This document shows positions 38,692-53,085 of a DNA stretch of 64,000 nucleotides, in pieces (within the stretch, counting starts at the first letter, position 1; each line of letters opens with the position of its first letter). The translations under genes were made by a program, and so were the position numbers. The DNA is taken from the NCBI RefSeq assembly GCF_020085105.1, contig NC_058053.1, forward strand, positions 18,126,388 to 18,190,387. Reading direction: 5' to 3'. This DNA comes from Siniperca chuatsi. Taxonomy: Eukaryota; Chordata; Actinopteri; Centrarchiformes; Sinipercidae. Below the pieces are notes generated by a model. That model saw nothing but the letters and a program-made list of their open reading frames with translations. It had not been told where the DNA came from and did not search any database.

Positions 38692-41600
38692 CTCTCTGTG
38701 TGTTTGTGTATCTGAGGCTGGAGCCCAAAACACATTTGTGTATTGGCAGAAGCTATCCTCTTAATTACACACATTCTTGGAATAAATCAAATAAATGTGA
38801 AAAATTAAGAGACAAAAACACTAAATTCAATTTCATATTTCACCTCAGTGTTATACCAAGTGGAAAATGTCTCCACACAGACACATACGTTTGCAAGAAC
38901 ACAAACACACACAGCCACACACATACAGTATGTATGCTGAGCTATGCACATTTCCTGGAAAAGTCAGTGAGTGTTCAGCATTACTGCTTCCTGCCCTGGA
39001 GAGCACATAATGTAGAGCACAACCAAGAAGCCTAAAGAGGAAAATAACATTCAACTGACTCCATGTTTATGACTCTGCCGATAATATGTTGTATTGTATT
39101 TCTCTACTCTATCAAAGTCATTGCACTTCTCTCACCATATTTGGCAAAAAGTCGACTCGTTCCTCAGAGATATTCTCCTCCACATCTTCTATGACAATTT
39201 GTCTCTGAGCTGTTTCTCCCTCTGAAAAAATAGACAATGAATGGGTTAAACAGCTGTACACTAGAGTATCTATCGCAAGATAAAGCTTAACTCACTGGCT
39301 GAAACAGACATTCCAGTCAGATGTTAAAATTATAGGTTTGAAATACCTGTTTGTGGCGAGGCAGGGTGCTCTTCCTCACTGAGCTGTTTCAAAGAAATAT
39401 CACTGGAGGGTCTGGCGGGGCTACAGGGTTCTTTAGGTGGTAGAGGAGATGACAGTTTTTCAATTAAGGCCTTTTTAGCAGTTGCCACTCTATTCAGTCT
39501 TTTTTTTGCAGTCTTTTTAGGAGATACTGGGATGTGAGGGTTACGTTTCGTTATAGACTTTGGTGACAGTAAGGAAGAAGGCAACTCTTTGGATTTCGAC
39601 TTGGAGGAAGCAGTGGTAGAGGATTTCTTCTGAAACATGTTTGGTGATTGAGAATGTGGGCTCGATGGCTTAGAGGGTAACGCTGGACTCTTGGACAGAG
39701 GTCTGGGGGAGAGTGGTGGGCTTGGTGTATCTTCTGATTGTGGTTTGGGGGATGATGAAGGGGTAGTGATGTCTTTTGAAAGTGTTTTAGGGGTTGGGAT
39801 ATTTCTGGATGTTTGCCAGGAGGTGTTGAGGAAGCCAGAAGTTAGACGTGGGAGGTGCTGAAACATCTCCCCAAACAGCTCCACATTGCTTCCCTGAAGG
39901 ACAAGAGAGGGAAAACAGCAAAAACATTACTGAGTAAAAAGGTTTGAACCACGTCTATGGAGCTCCCCCAGTCAGTCAGTTAGGGGCACTGCCGCTGAGC
40001 TACAGTTCAGTGTAACACTGCTCCCTACTGGAGTTAAACAGTGATTACAATTAAACATATCGAGTTTCTGCAGGGTTCACCAAGTTAAATTAAAGTCTTT
40101 TTAATACCTTTTTAATACCACATAGAATGCAATTTACCTGTTTCACAATTGTACTGGTCAAAGTATGAAAGTATGATGGAAAACCAGTTGGGAATTATTT
40201 GTTATTATTTATTATAGTATTATTTTTAGTAGTAGTATAATATCATATTGTTTCAGTACTTTCCAGCAGTACATTAACAATAATTCCCATTGACATAATT
40301 GATTAAAATAATGCAACCTGAACCCGGATAAAGCATAAAATGAATGTATGGATTAACCAATTAAAAATTATTAATTTATTTAAATACATTTTAGAGCTGT
40401 AACAATTAGTCGATTAGGCGATCGAAAGAAAATTAATTGAACATTATTTTGATAATCAATTAATCATGTCAGAAATGCCAAATTGTTCATATCCATGGTG
40501 CTTTTCTTGGTCTCACATTATAGTTAATTGAATATTTTTGGGTTTTGGACTGTTGGTTAAACAAAACAAGACATCTGAAGATGTCACCTTGACGTCACCT
40601 TGTGCTTTAGAATAATGTAATGGGCATTTCTCACTATGTTCAGTTTTGTTTTTGTAGACCAAACAATTAATGGATTAGTCGATAAAATAATCGGCAGATA
40701 TACAGCATATCACTAGTTGCAGCATTTAAGTCTTTGCTAAAATCGACACTTCCCCACTATGAGACGATGAGCTTCCTATCTATCATAGCAAGCTGTAGTG
40801 ACAGTGTTTGCTACAGGTCTGATGGTGATGCTTATGGTAGGCAGAGAAAATATATTACAAAATATAACTTTTGTAAATTAAATATAAACTCTTTAATACC
40901 TTCTGAGGCCTTTTTTGAGGAAACTGAATTCAATGCTTTTAAAGACTTTTCAAGACTTGCTGATACATACTTTTCTTAAGTTACACTATGTACACAGCTG
41001 ATACTGGTTGAAATTAAGGACTAGTTTTCAAGTCTTGTAAGAACCTGGTTTAGTCTGGAAAATAAGTACCAAGGTGTAGCTTCTCACTTTTTCTCTGTGG
41101 CGGGCTCGAGCAGAGAGGGCCGAGAGTGGGACTAGTGGATTAGGGTTTATCAAAGTGTCCAGCAGGAGGATTTCTGTGTAACTTGACTCCATAAAGTTCT
41201 CTGCGATTGTGACTTCCTTCTCTGGCATCACGTCTTGGCTCTCTGGTGGTCTGGGTGCAGCAAGTACCAGCATGTGGTTACCACCGCAGGACACCTAAAC
41301 ATAAGAAAACACATGGACTCAATGTAGTTTATTGTTGTGTATTTCCTCTCAGTCTGCTAACCCACTAACCCACTCATTTACTTTTAGACATACAGGATAT
41401 ATCACTTGGGAGGTGGACTGCACTCATACAGCGTTTTAAGCCAAAGAGTTTGGACATTTGACGCACACACACAAACAAAGGTGGAGCTAGAGATGACAAT
41501 ACCACCCTGAGCTGTTTCATCACATTCACTTACTAACTGAACATTGTACTTGAGAAAACGTGTGCAGAGTGTCGGGCTGAACTGGTTGATGAAGTTCTCC

Positions 41601-43329
41601 TCCCCTAACCCCAGTTTTCCATGACGACCATCACCAAACGTGTAGAGAAGCCCGCTGTCTGTGGAGGAGGAAGACAAACGCATTAGATAAAGTTTGAAAG
41701 TTGAATTTAATCACTGCTGCACTTCTCAGGTGCCATCATATACTGTAACTATTGCATTGTACTGTAAATGGGAGATATTGGATGGATTTCCAATAGGGGA
41801 TCATTCAGCAGCCATGTGCGAGGAGAGAAAACACTCCTCTGTGTCTTTTGTGTGATTAAATTAACATTTAATTTAGATGATCAGAAACACATGCAGACAA
41901 TCACAAAGGTTAACAGGCAGTTCTATTTTTAAACACTATCATAATGACTAGAATGAGCTTAAAAGGTTTCTTACTTGTGATCACAGCGGTGTGGTTCTCT
42001 CCACAGGCAATATGCTTGATGCTACTGTTACTAAAGTGCTCCAGTAGTTTAGGCAAATCAACTTCAAACAGAAATGTCCCGTGGCCCAGCTGACCGTACT
42101 GACCGCGGCCAAACGTGTACACGCTCTCCTCTGGCACAGCAAAACAGACACAAGGAAATACGCTACTCTAATTAACAGCAGTGGTGGAAAGTAACTAAGT
42201 ATATTTACTCAAGTACTGTACTTACTGAGGTATTTGTACTTTACTTGAGTATTTTTCATTTACATTTAAAAGAGAAAATGTAATTGTACTTTTTACTCCA
42301 CTACATTTATCTTTGCATAGTGCAAACACTGCAAAAATCTTCATCTTACAAAGTAAAACAATCTGACATTGCAGTGAGAAAAGCAACCTGTTTTAATAGA
42401 AGTCAACTAGTTTCATGAATTTTCAACAATAACATTTTTCTTTAATCTAAAGCAGCAATAACTTATTCTGTCTTCTTTCAAGATTCTCACACTCTTTTCT
42501 TAAAAGCCCTTGAAACAAATTAATTTCTGTCAGAAACAATAAACTAACTAGACTGGCACATAGTTTTTACTTATTTTAAGAAAGACACACAATATGACCA
42601 TCATATAAAAAGAGTTCAGCTCCAGCTTGATCAGCTAACATTAAAATGCTGCTTACATGTCAATGCATTGATGGTATTGATACTTTTACTTCCAACTCTG
42701 ATTAACAGGCTCGGAGGTGAAATATTTCTTTCTAATGCATGTAAAATATAAACAGTCAACAATGTAAAACTAAAAGGTATCAGTAGAAATGTGTCAGTGT
42801 TTTCCAGTGATGATGTCTCTTTTTGGAACAAGGGTTTTTATACTGTTAACTTACCTGTGAGTGCCACAGTGTGCTCCCCTCCACAGGACACCTGGGTGAC
42901 ACGACCCAGAATCCCTTGCACCCGCTGAGGGACTCTGTGATTGGCCAGCTGCTCCACCTGAAGACCGAGCCTTCCATTCGCACTCTCACCAAACGTGTAG
43001 AGATCTCCATCCACTAAAACAAAGCCAACACAACATTGTCAGCACAATAAATGACATTAATGGTATCTGAATGTTGGTTAAATTAACACTCAAACTGAGT
43101 GATGGTCTCTCGTGCTGTGTTTGGCTGGACTGTGCTGTACCTGTGACAAATGCTGAGTGGTGGTACCCACAGGAGACCCATATCACCGCTTCCCCAACTT
43201 TCACCTCTCTGGGTTCTGCTGCAAATTCCTCGTCCCCTAAACCAATCTGACCCACAGAGTTGTCTCCCCACATGAACAGCCTCCCGTCCTCTACCAACAC
43301 ACAGAGTGCAGAAACGCAATTATGAGTAT

Positions 43330-43366
<37 letters not shown>

Positions 43367-45250
43367 CCTCAGAGCACCTTGGCTAACAGAGACACTTGTT
43401 ACATTATTATTTGTCACTGTTCGAACCTGTTAAGGCAGCTGAGGTGTTGCATCCTGCAGAGAGCATTTTGATTGGTGCATGGTCACAGAAGGGTTGCAGC
43501 AGGTGAAAGGATGTAGTGTTGTTGCAGTGGTCCAAACCGAGCTGCCCCTCCTGATTACTGCCGGCACCATACACACTACCCCGCCCTAAAAATATACAAA
43601 ACCTGAATTAAATACAGGAACAACCAATGTTGGGCACTATTGTTCTGCGCTCAAGGAAACATCTGTCATATAAAATAATGATATTATTTGTTCATCATCT
43701 TACATGTGTAGACAATTGTGTGATCTCTCCCACAAGCTACAAGCTTCACCTTCTCAGACTTTAAGGCTGAAAGGGAAATACACATTATAGCCATTATAGC
43801 AACTAAAAAATGACGTAAAAATACCAAAAATAATGCCTCTTCTGTCTTTATTTAAACTAGAGCTGAGACAATTAGTTGATTAATTGATTAGTCGATTGAC
43901 AGCTATTTTGATAATCTATTAATTCATTGTCATTTTTTTAAGCAAAAATGCCAAACATCCTCTTGTTTCAGCTTCTCAGTTGTGCTCTCTCATCTTATGT
44001 GATAGTAAACTGGATATCTTTGGGTTTTGGACTGTTCTTCAGACAAAACCAGTGGCAGAACAAGTACTCAGATGTTTTACTTAAGTGAAAGTAGTAATAC
44101 CACAGTGTAGAAATTCTTATACAAGTAAAGGTCATGCATTCAAAATGTTACTTAAGTAAAAGTACAAAAGTATGAGTATCAAAATAAACTTAAAGTACCA
44201 AAAGTAAAAGTACTCATTATGCAGAATTGTCCATTTCAGAATGATGCACTTTATATTATGGGATTATAATTAGTGATAGATTAATATTTACATTACTTTA
44301 ATGTTAAATATTTTATATACTGTTACAGCTTGTGAATATCCCCCCAGGGATCAATAAAGTCTTATCTTATCATAATTTATAATAATAGTTCATACTTTAT
44401 TTATTGATTATATTTTATCATTAATCTCAATATGCAAAGTAACTAGTAACTAAAGTTATTAGATAAATGTAGTGGAGTAAAACTGCAATATTTGCCTCTG
44501 GATTAGAAGTATAAGATAACAGAAAATGGAAATACAAGTACCTCAAAATCCTTCTTAAGTACAGTACTTGTGTAAATGTACTTAGTTACTTTCCACCACT
44601 GGACAAAACAAGTGCTTTGAAAATGTCAGCTTGGGCTTTTTCACTGTTTTCTGACATTTTATAGACCAAGCGATTAAAGGATTCATCAAGAAAATAATTG
44701 GCATATTAATCAATAATGAAAATAATCATTAGTTGCAGCCCTTACATAAAGTAACTTACCTTTCACAGAGGCAGGTTTGCTGGCAGCAGGCTTAAATCCA
44801 AGCCCCAGCTGGCCCCAAGTATTACCACCAAACATGAGCAGCCTGCCATTTTCTGCAGACATAAGAATCATTACAGAGATGGAAGTTTGGTACACAAATA
44901 TTTCCTGTTGAACACAGTAATTATTTATTATCAATATGTGCATATATTGTCTGCACCTGTGATGACAGCAGTGTGCTCTCCGCCACAAGACAGGTGCACT
45001 GGCTGGTCATTCTTCACCCAGAATGTACTAGGCACATTGTCAGCAAAACTGCTCTTTCCAAATGTGAAGATGGCTCCTGCTTCTGATGAAAAATGTGAGA
45101 TTCATCTTTAAACAGCCTTGATAGGAATAATACAGGACTTAAAGGCAACACTAACTTACTCCTCTCCAACTTAACACCGGCTAAATCCCGACCTGCTGTC
45201 ACATCTCAAGCGATTTAAGAAGCAGCCTGACAGAAATAGCACCAGGTTAA

Positions 45251-45310
<60 letters not shown>

Positions 45311-45437
45311 CATGTGGAAACCTTTAGTAGAATGGACAGGTAAGTATACCATCCATAAAAGTAAGGGCTATATGCTGTTTAATGCCATGTGTAAAAGTAC
45401 TCTCACCGGGTATGTCCACATCGTTTTGTCTCGTCAT
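32821..45437 (-). CDS. rpgr: Retinitis pigmentosa GTPase regulator, ORF15-type isoform
   Basis: Complete - strand gene. Coding exons: 45407-45437, 44957-45082, 44760-44852, 43704-43766, 43427-43585, 43141-43290, 42855-43013, 41975-42130, 41534-41658, 41088-41294, 39347-39893, 39136-39221, 32821-36732; total 5814 nt, 1937 aa. All introns are GT-AG and all phases close. Residues about 11-380 form the RCC1-like beta-propeller (blade signatures [84 protein letters not shown]). Exons 11-12 encode a Ser/Pro/Lys-rich linker. The last exon is the ORF15 equivalent. RPGR works at the photoreceptor connecting cilium and other transition zones with RPGRIP1, PDE6D and CEP290. The start chosen ([10 protein letters not shown]) joins in frame to the conserved EAGAIFTFG and is the first ATG of that exon. 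Confidence 0.95.
33525..33851. repeat. rpgr: Tandem duplication of a ~160-bp unit inside ORF15
   Basis: Copy 1 is 33525-33692 (168 bp) and copy 2 is 33693-33851 (159 bp); both start CTATAACGTCCTCCTCACCC and pass through CTCCCTCAGCTTCCCCCTCA. They differ mainly by a 9-bp (three-codon) change in a CTC run and by single bases. A third diverged relative continues to about 34060. Length differences are multiples of three, so the frame is kept. The encoded unit holds [20 protein letters not shown] between Glu/Gly runs. Confidence 0.9.
33877..33960. repeat. rpgr: Four copies of a 21-bp unit inside ORF15
   Basis: The unit TCACTCTCTTCTTCCTCCTCC recurs with period 21, encoding EEEEESE-type heptads (ESEEEEE). 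The copies are nearly identical, suggesting recent slippage or unequal exchange. Confidence 0.85.
37505..37606. repeat. Near-pure purine tract (GGA/GA-rich)
   Basis: About 100 bp of almost only A and G on the + strand (AGGAGAGAAAGAGAGGAGGG and similar), so polypyrimidine on the rpgr sense strand. It lies about 0.8 kb before the ORF15 acceptor site. Confidence 0.8.
37870..38120. mobile_element. hAT-like MITE, left part
   Basis: Starts AGTGGTGGAAAGTAACTAAG and continues TACATTTACTCAAGCACTGTACTTAAGTAC ... TTTACTTGAGTATTT ... CTTCTACTCCACTACATTTCAGAGGG. Same family as 42181-42310, 44050-44601 and 53086-53576. No matching right end is found close by. Confidence 0.6.
38656..38689. repeat. TG microsatellite
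   Basis: About 34 bp of TG repeat in rpgr intron 12, followed by TTTCTCTCTGTGTGTTTG. Confidence 0.9.
40393..40730. mobile_element. Palindromic-ended MITE in rpgr intron 10
   Basis: Left end TTAGAGCTGTAACAATTAGTCGATTAGGCGAT, right end GTCGATAAAATAATCGGCAGA ... CACTAGTTGCAGC, roughly inverted. The interior has TGTTCATATCCATGGTGC, GGTTTTGGACTGTTGG and ATGTCACCTTGACGTCACC, the same motif order as at 26567-26840 on the other strand. Confidence 0.6.
42181..42310. mobile_element. hAT-like MITE fragment
   Basis: CAGTGGTGGAAAGTAACTAAG followed by TATATTTACTCAAGTACTGTACTTACTGAGG ... TTTACTTGAGTATTTTTCATT ... TTTTTACTCCACTACATTTATC. Left part of the family only. It lies in the rpgr intron between exons 7 and 8. 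Confidence 0.6.
43332..43363. repeat. AC microsatellite
   Basis: About (AC)16, beginning roughly 40 bp upstream (on the - strand) of rpgr exon 6, close to its splice acceptor. Confidence 0.9.
43855..44750. mobile_element. Palindromic-ended MITE interrupted by a hAT-like element
   Basis: Left half 43855-44049 (GAGCTGAGACAATTAGTTGATTAATTGATTAGTCGATTG ... GGGTTTTGGACTGTTCTTC) and right half 44602-44750 (GTGCTTTGAAAATGTCAGCTTGGGC ... AATAATCATTAGTTGCAGCCC). The two halves join cleanly if the 552-bp element between them is removed. It lies in the rpgr intron between exons 3 and 4. Confidence 0.75.
44050..44601. mobile_element. 552-bp hAT-like MITE with perfect 8-bp target duplication
   Basis: Ends CAGTGGCAGAA (left) and TTCCACCACTG (right, CAGTGGTGGAA when reversed). 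GACAAAAC occurs immediately before (44042-44049) and immediately after (44602-44609): a perfect 8-bp target-site duplication, as made by hAT transposases. The interior has repeated AAGTACTC/AAAGTAAAAGTA words and no ORF, so it must have been moved by a transposase encoded elsewhere. A GGATCAATAAAGTCTTATC stretch near 44349 suggests a later retroelement-tail insertion inside it. Confidence 0.85.
45252..45309. repeat. (CA)29 microsatellite in rpgr intron 1
   Basis: Pure CA run of about 58 bp lying roughly 100 bp from the first rpgr coding exon, between exons 1 and 2. Confidence 0.97.
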
Positions 45438-46561
45438 CTCCACTGCTGTCCCCCTCACACCTGCTCTCCCTCACCGATGAGCTCCGTGCTGACTGACAGG
45501 TAGATCAAGCAAACGTCAGAGAGGGGCAGGAGCAAGCTAGATAACCATGGCTGTAACATTATTTATGGTTAGGTGATAAATAGTGATGTATTTGCTTTTA
45601 AATGTATTTGGTGAGCAGAGCAGCATGTTGATGGCGTAATTACTTTATTTTTAAAAAAATTAAGTATACTCTTCAAGTTTAAGTGCATCTGTGACCGTAT
45701 AACAAGTATATTAATCCACATAAAAGATCATTGTAGAGCCTCATTGGCCCCGTCAGTGCTTACGCTGTGATTCGGTCATGCAACGTTCCATTCGCAAACC
45801 GTAGTTGTTTTTTTTATCTTTTATCAAGTGACACGTTGTATCTATAAAAGTATTTTCGAGATCTTGCTGATGTTTTCTGTCTGCCCGGAATGATAAAATA
45901 TTTGTCCGGGGCGACACCAACGTTTAAATCCAATATCTCCACAAACTTCACCGGCCACAGCGTGCCCTAACCAGCCCAGCGGAGAGCATAGGGGAGTGGA
46001 ACACTGTGAAAATATTTGATTGAAACGTTAATTTCGACCCGGGGGATTGTATCATTCCGGATATACAGTTAAGTTCTGCGAGAATACGAAAATACATCTG
46101 AAGATGTAACCCACTGCTGGATAACATGTAAAAAAACAAAAAAAAACTTATCTTTCCCACAACGGTTTGCTGAAGGGACGCTATGTGACCGAATCACGGA
46201 GTACCGTACAGAGTGCTTCCTGTATGTATTGCCTAGCAACCTCAATTCTAGCTTTAATCATTTTGTTTTGCGGATTAAATACATTCCACTCAAAAATGTT
46301 ATTTAGAAGCACACATATTACAAAATTAATAACAAAAAAGGGGTCGTGCTCCAATTTTAGTTGTCAAACATAAACCAGTCACCATCAAGCGTACGCCTCA
46401 CTTCCTGGTCCTGTGGTTACGTCAGTGGCAGCCACGCTGCCGATTGGCTCGTAGCTCTGGCCCGTCATCCGGAGCAGGCAGTGAATGAAAGTTGCTTTCA
46501 CTGCACGCTGATGAAATATTCCCACATTGTTACCTTTCTATTGCGTCAATTTTGAGCTGAA
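45438..46561. promoter_or_regulatory. Divergent rpgr/otc promoter region
   Basis: The rpgr start codon (45437, - strand) and the otc start codon (46562, + strand) are 1124 bp apart and point away from each other. Within it I see an X-box-like sequence at 46228-46240, CCAAT boxes in reverse orientation near 45744 (TCATTGGCC) and 46442 (CGATTGGCTC), and an inverted 12-bp pair at 45767-45778 and 46186-46197. No clear TATA box stands close to either start. Transcription starts cannot be placed from the sequence. Confidence 0.6.
46228..46240 (+). promoter_or_regulatory. X-box-like RFX site
   Basis: ATTGCCTAGCAAC fits RYYNYY-N(1)-RRNRAC, the RFX-factor X-box of ciliary genes, and its second half AGCAAC is the strong half-site form. 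It is 791 bp upstream of the rpgr start codon and 322 bp upstream of the otc start codon. The degenerate consensus is expected by chance about once or twice in a region this size, so this is suggestive only. Confidence 0.35.
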
Positions 46562-49734
<3,173 letters not shown>

Positions 49735-51145
49735 CTTCACATCGTAAGGTGGAGTTTTACTTTCATAGTTCAATGTCAGATTTCACCCACTGATAGCACC
49801 ATCACCAACACTAGATGGATTACCCCAAAGTAATTGTGTTTGCATTGTTTAATTCACTTTCTGATTTGGAGCAAGGATGGTATTGTTTGCCTTGTCTCGC
49901 TGTTCAATAGGTGACTATAGCTGTGCAATCATTAATAGCCAAAGTTATCTGTTTATGTTTTTTATTTACTTTTATAGAGAGCGACGATTGTAGCGAGCAT
50001 GAGGTTTGCAGTGGAAATGTCTTTGCTAGATGTGTTCCTGAAACGGAAAAGATTACTGAGCCTTTCTTTAACTTGTTTAATGTTGACTTGACCTCACAAC
50101 ATTTTAGACAGCATTGGAAACTTGAAGGAGAAAACTCAATCAGCCAAGGCTGACCAATCGCATTCCTTGCAGTCTCCACATGGTATTTACGTAGCCACTG
50201 TAACCCCGACATGTAGTTACATTTTTGAGGAAATGCACATCGTTCGATATGCCTAAGCCCCTTAATGCACAAGTATAAATCCGGCTTTACAAATGCTTTA
50301 TAAACGCCACACACCTAAAGGACCACATCACTGTTTTTTTTTTTTTTTTTTTTTTTTATGCTTTTGCCAATTTAAAGCAAATTGCATATACTGAACTTTA
50401 AGTTACAGCAGATTATTTTCCAGAGAAAACCAAATGGTTTTACATTATATGAATCGGAACAGTAAGAAAATCAATTTGTAAACAATTAAAACTGGCTTGT
50501 CAAATGTAATGCATCATAGCAGTATGGCTCACATGTAATTCATACTTCTGTCACAGTTAGGTTAAAATGGCATGGCATGGGCACCATGTTGACCTTGTGG
50601 TCTAAGACATATACACACATACACCATAGTAGAACCACAACGCCCCCTTTGTTGCATGTCATACCTCTCTCTCTTCCCCCCACGTCACTTGTCTGTCTCT
50701 ACTGGACACTTTCTAATACAGGCAAAATGCCAAAAACATATGGTATATCAGCTGTTAGTGCAGACTGGTTTTAAAAATCAGTGCTCTGCAATGCAGTGTT
50801 AAAAATGCTTTATAAAATGATTGGTAATAATGTAAATTGTACACAATGTTTAGCAAATGGGCTGAAAAATGGACAAAAGCACAGATATTGTAGATGTCTT
50901 AAAACAAGTGAACATTGTGTTGTAAGATGAATACCCCTCCCATATGGTTAAACAGGATTTTTATATCCTTTATTAAATCTGAATGTATACAAATGTGCCT
51001 TTTACGTCATGCTCTTCACATTTGTAATACCCCCTTTGAGTTTTGTGTATTGAGCCTGTGATGCAGTGATGATGAAACAAAACTGAGAGAATCTAATTAT
51101 TGTTCACAAACTATAAATAAAGTTACTCTCTATTCATAATTTTAG
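49735..51145 (+). other. otc: Probable otc 3' UTR and flank
   Basis: No coding sequence. AATAAA at 51116-51121 is the best polyadenylation signal candidate. The stretch includes a T24 run (50334-50357) and a SINE remnant (50577-50720). Confidence 0.5.
50577..50720 (+). mobile_element. SINE remnant in otc 3' region
   Basis: GACCTTGTGGTCTAAGACATA followed by CAACGCCCCCTTTGTTGCATG then TCATACCTCTCTCTCTTCCC and TCTGTCTCTACTGGACACTT. Same tail type as 9641-9778. The tRNA-like head is heavily mutated. Confidence 0.5.
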
Positions 51146-52360
51146 TCCACAGTGTACAATAGTCCAGTTTTTGTTATTGTGAAAGAAAAAGTGTCTAAAA
51201 TCCAGGGTTTAATTATTCAGTACTGTCCTCTAATAACAATACACTTACTGGTAGTTACAGGTGCTTACAGAATTTATTTATTTTGTGATCATGTAAAATA
51301 CTCATAAAATACAGTAACTGTACTAATTGAGTAGGGCATTGTAGTACTCTGTCCAAAGCTGTTAGATAACTTTTTTCTTCATCTTTTTCTGTATTTTTAT
51401 TGAGATAAACAAAACAATAAAAGGACGGTGCCATAAGTTCATCAAGCCACAGACTGATCTCTAAAATAATCATACATTAACCAAAGTAAACTCCACAAAC
51501 AAAGAAAAAAACAAGAAATAAGAGCACTAATATTGCACCACTGCCCCCCTCCATCCCATAAACCATAAAATCCACCTCAAGACCACCACCCTTTATCCAC
51601 TTCAGACCTTATGAAGGAGCAGATCATCTACAGTAAGGACTTCACAGCAATAATATATAATAAAATAATGATGATAATTATACAACTTCTCATGTTGAGA
51701 TTTATAGGTGATAAAAATGATGAAAAAAGGAACAATGAATGTCAACTCCTACTAGCAGAATATAGATTTTTTTTTGTCTGTCTGTCTGTGTTTGGCATAT
51801 CTTGTCATAAGTTTGTTCCCCTGGACATATTAAATACATTTAGACTAGAACTGTTAGCTGATAATGCGATGAAAGCTTACATATGAAAGTGCCAGGGACC
51901 ACCTTTGAAGCAGTGTTTTGTGATGTATGTTACTGCCATGCCTACCTCCTGTAGAGCTCATGATTCCTGGCAGTAACATTCAGTGCGCCATCACGTGGAC
52001 GGAGTCGGTAACGTCCCGGTTCTCTGATTGGATAACGGAAGGTGACGTGTTTGTGCGGGAAGCTTTGATCTACGTGGGTGGTCCAGCCGGATAAATAATG
52101 CTACATAGTACTTCATTCATAAACATCGCCAGCCTGTTATTAAAGAAAATACACATGCGTACATTGACAGTTTTTGTAAACATCAATACAAACGCCTACA
52201 CTAACTACATGTTGGATCCGAAAAGGAATAAAATCTGGTTTTAAGGTTTTCAGCACATACATTGTTATTTTGAATTAAAAGCGCGTAATTTACATGCAAT
52301 AGCGTAATAAGCCACACACGTTAACCACAGATAAATCACGTTAGCTGCTACCATGGCGAT
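51146..52360. other. otc-gpr161 intergenic stretch
   Basis: No gene is recognised. A/T-rich to about 51900, then more mixed sequence leading into the gpr161 promoter. ORFs of up to 91 codons here have no family features. Confidence 0.55.
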
Positions 52361-52652
52361 ACGAAAACCAGGCAATTCTCTTCGACGACCACCCACACAC
52401 TAAATGAGTCTGCTAGAGGAGAGGGAGGTGAAGCTGAGGTGGGAGGAGGACGCCATTGCAGCCGCAGCTGGCCGTTTGTGATTCGGCTGAGGAAGGACAA
52501 ACGTTACCAAACTTAATGTCGAGGGGGCTTTCAGAGATTTGTTCAGGCTCGGCTCTCAGTGACTGGATTATAGTGTGAAAACGGACAAGTAGGATGGACG
52601 GTTTGCCTTTGCGGAGGAGAAAATGTGGAGCCACAGCGCCGAACCGAAGCAG
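52360..52652 (+). promoter_or_regulatory. gpr161: gpr161 promoter and probable 5' non-coding exon
   Basis: GC-rich compared with its surroundings, with words such as GCAGCCGCAGCTGGCCG and CACAGCGCCGAACCGAAGCAG. A GTAAAG donor follows 52652, and an AG acceptor at 55058-55059 sits 26 bp before the main ATG, so 52652 probably splices to 55060. The exon start is unknown. Inference from position and splice signals. Confidence 0.5.
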
Positions 52653-53085
52653 GTAAAGATGGATAGCTGTGTTTCGGGGGGACAATGGGAGAAAGTTTTA
52701 GCTAACCTCGGCTAACTAACGGTAGTAATTTTAGCTAGCGCTACTCCTAGCGATCCCAAACTAACGTTAGTGGTAGTCACAGCGCTGCACCCTTTTCACG
52801 CTTATAAAGTTTATTTTAACTCTCTAAAAAGTTAGTTTTAACCGAGTAACGCCACGGTGAGAGATGGCAACAGATATGCTTTTCTGCTGCAAAACAATGT
52901 TAACTAACAAAGCTAACGTTAGATAGCTGGCCGTTGGTTTAAATCTGAAACACATTTCCACTACTTTGCTTGGCTAAAACTTTACGATTAGTGAGGATTT
53001 TTAGTTTGGACTAACGTTAAAACGTGCAAATAATGGCCCAGTTACCTGACTGCGAACATTGGTAACATTAAACATTTAAAGCCAG

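Larger units (their letters stand above)
36733..39135 (-). other. rpgr: rpgr intron 12
   Basis: 2.4 kb between exon 12 and the ORF15 exon. Holds a purine-rich block at 37505-37606, a hAT-like MITE part at 37870-38120 and a TG run at 38656-38689. The remainder is A/T-rich. No coding exon is seen; in particular no alternative terminal exon. Confidence 0.6.

Noticed and set aside
8395-45309. CRISPR-like arrays among the tandem repeats
   Set aside because: The window is vertebrate DNA and the repeats are dinucleotide or simple tandem units without unique spacers.
52350-52370. X-box for gpr161 (GCTACCATGGCGATAC)
   Set aside because: The first half fits, but the second half has two extra bases and does not meet RRNRAC at any allowed spacing.
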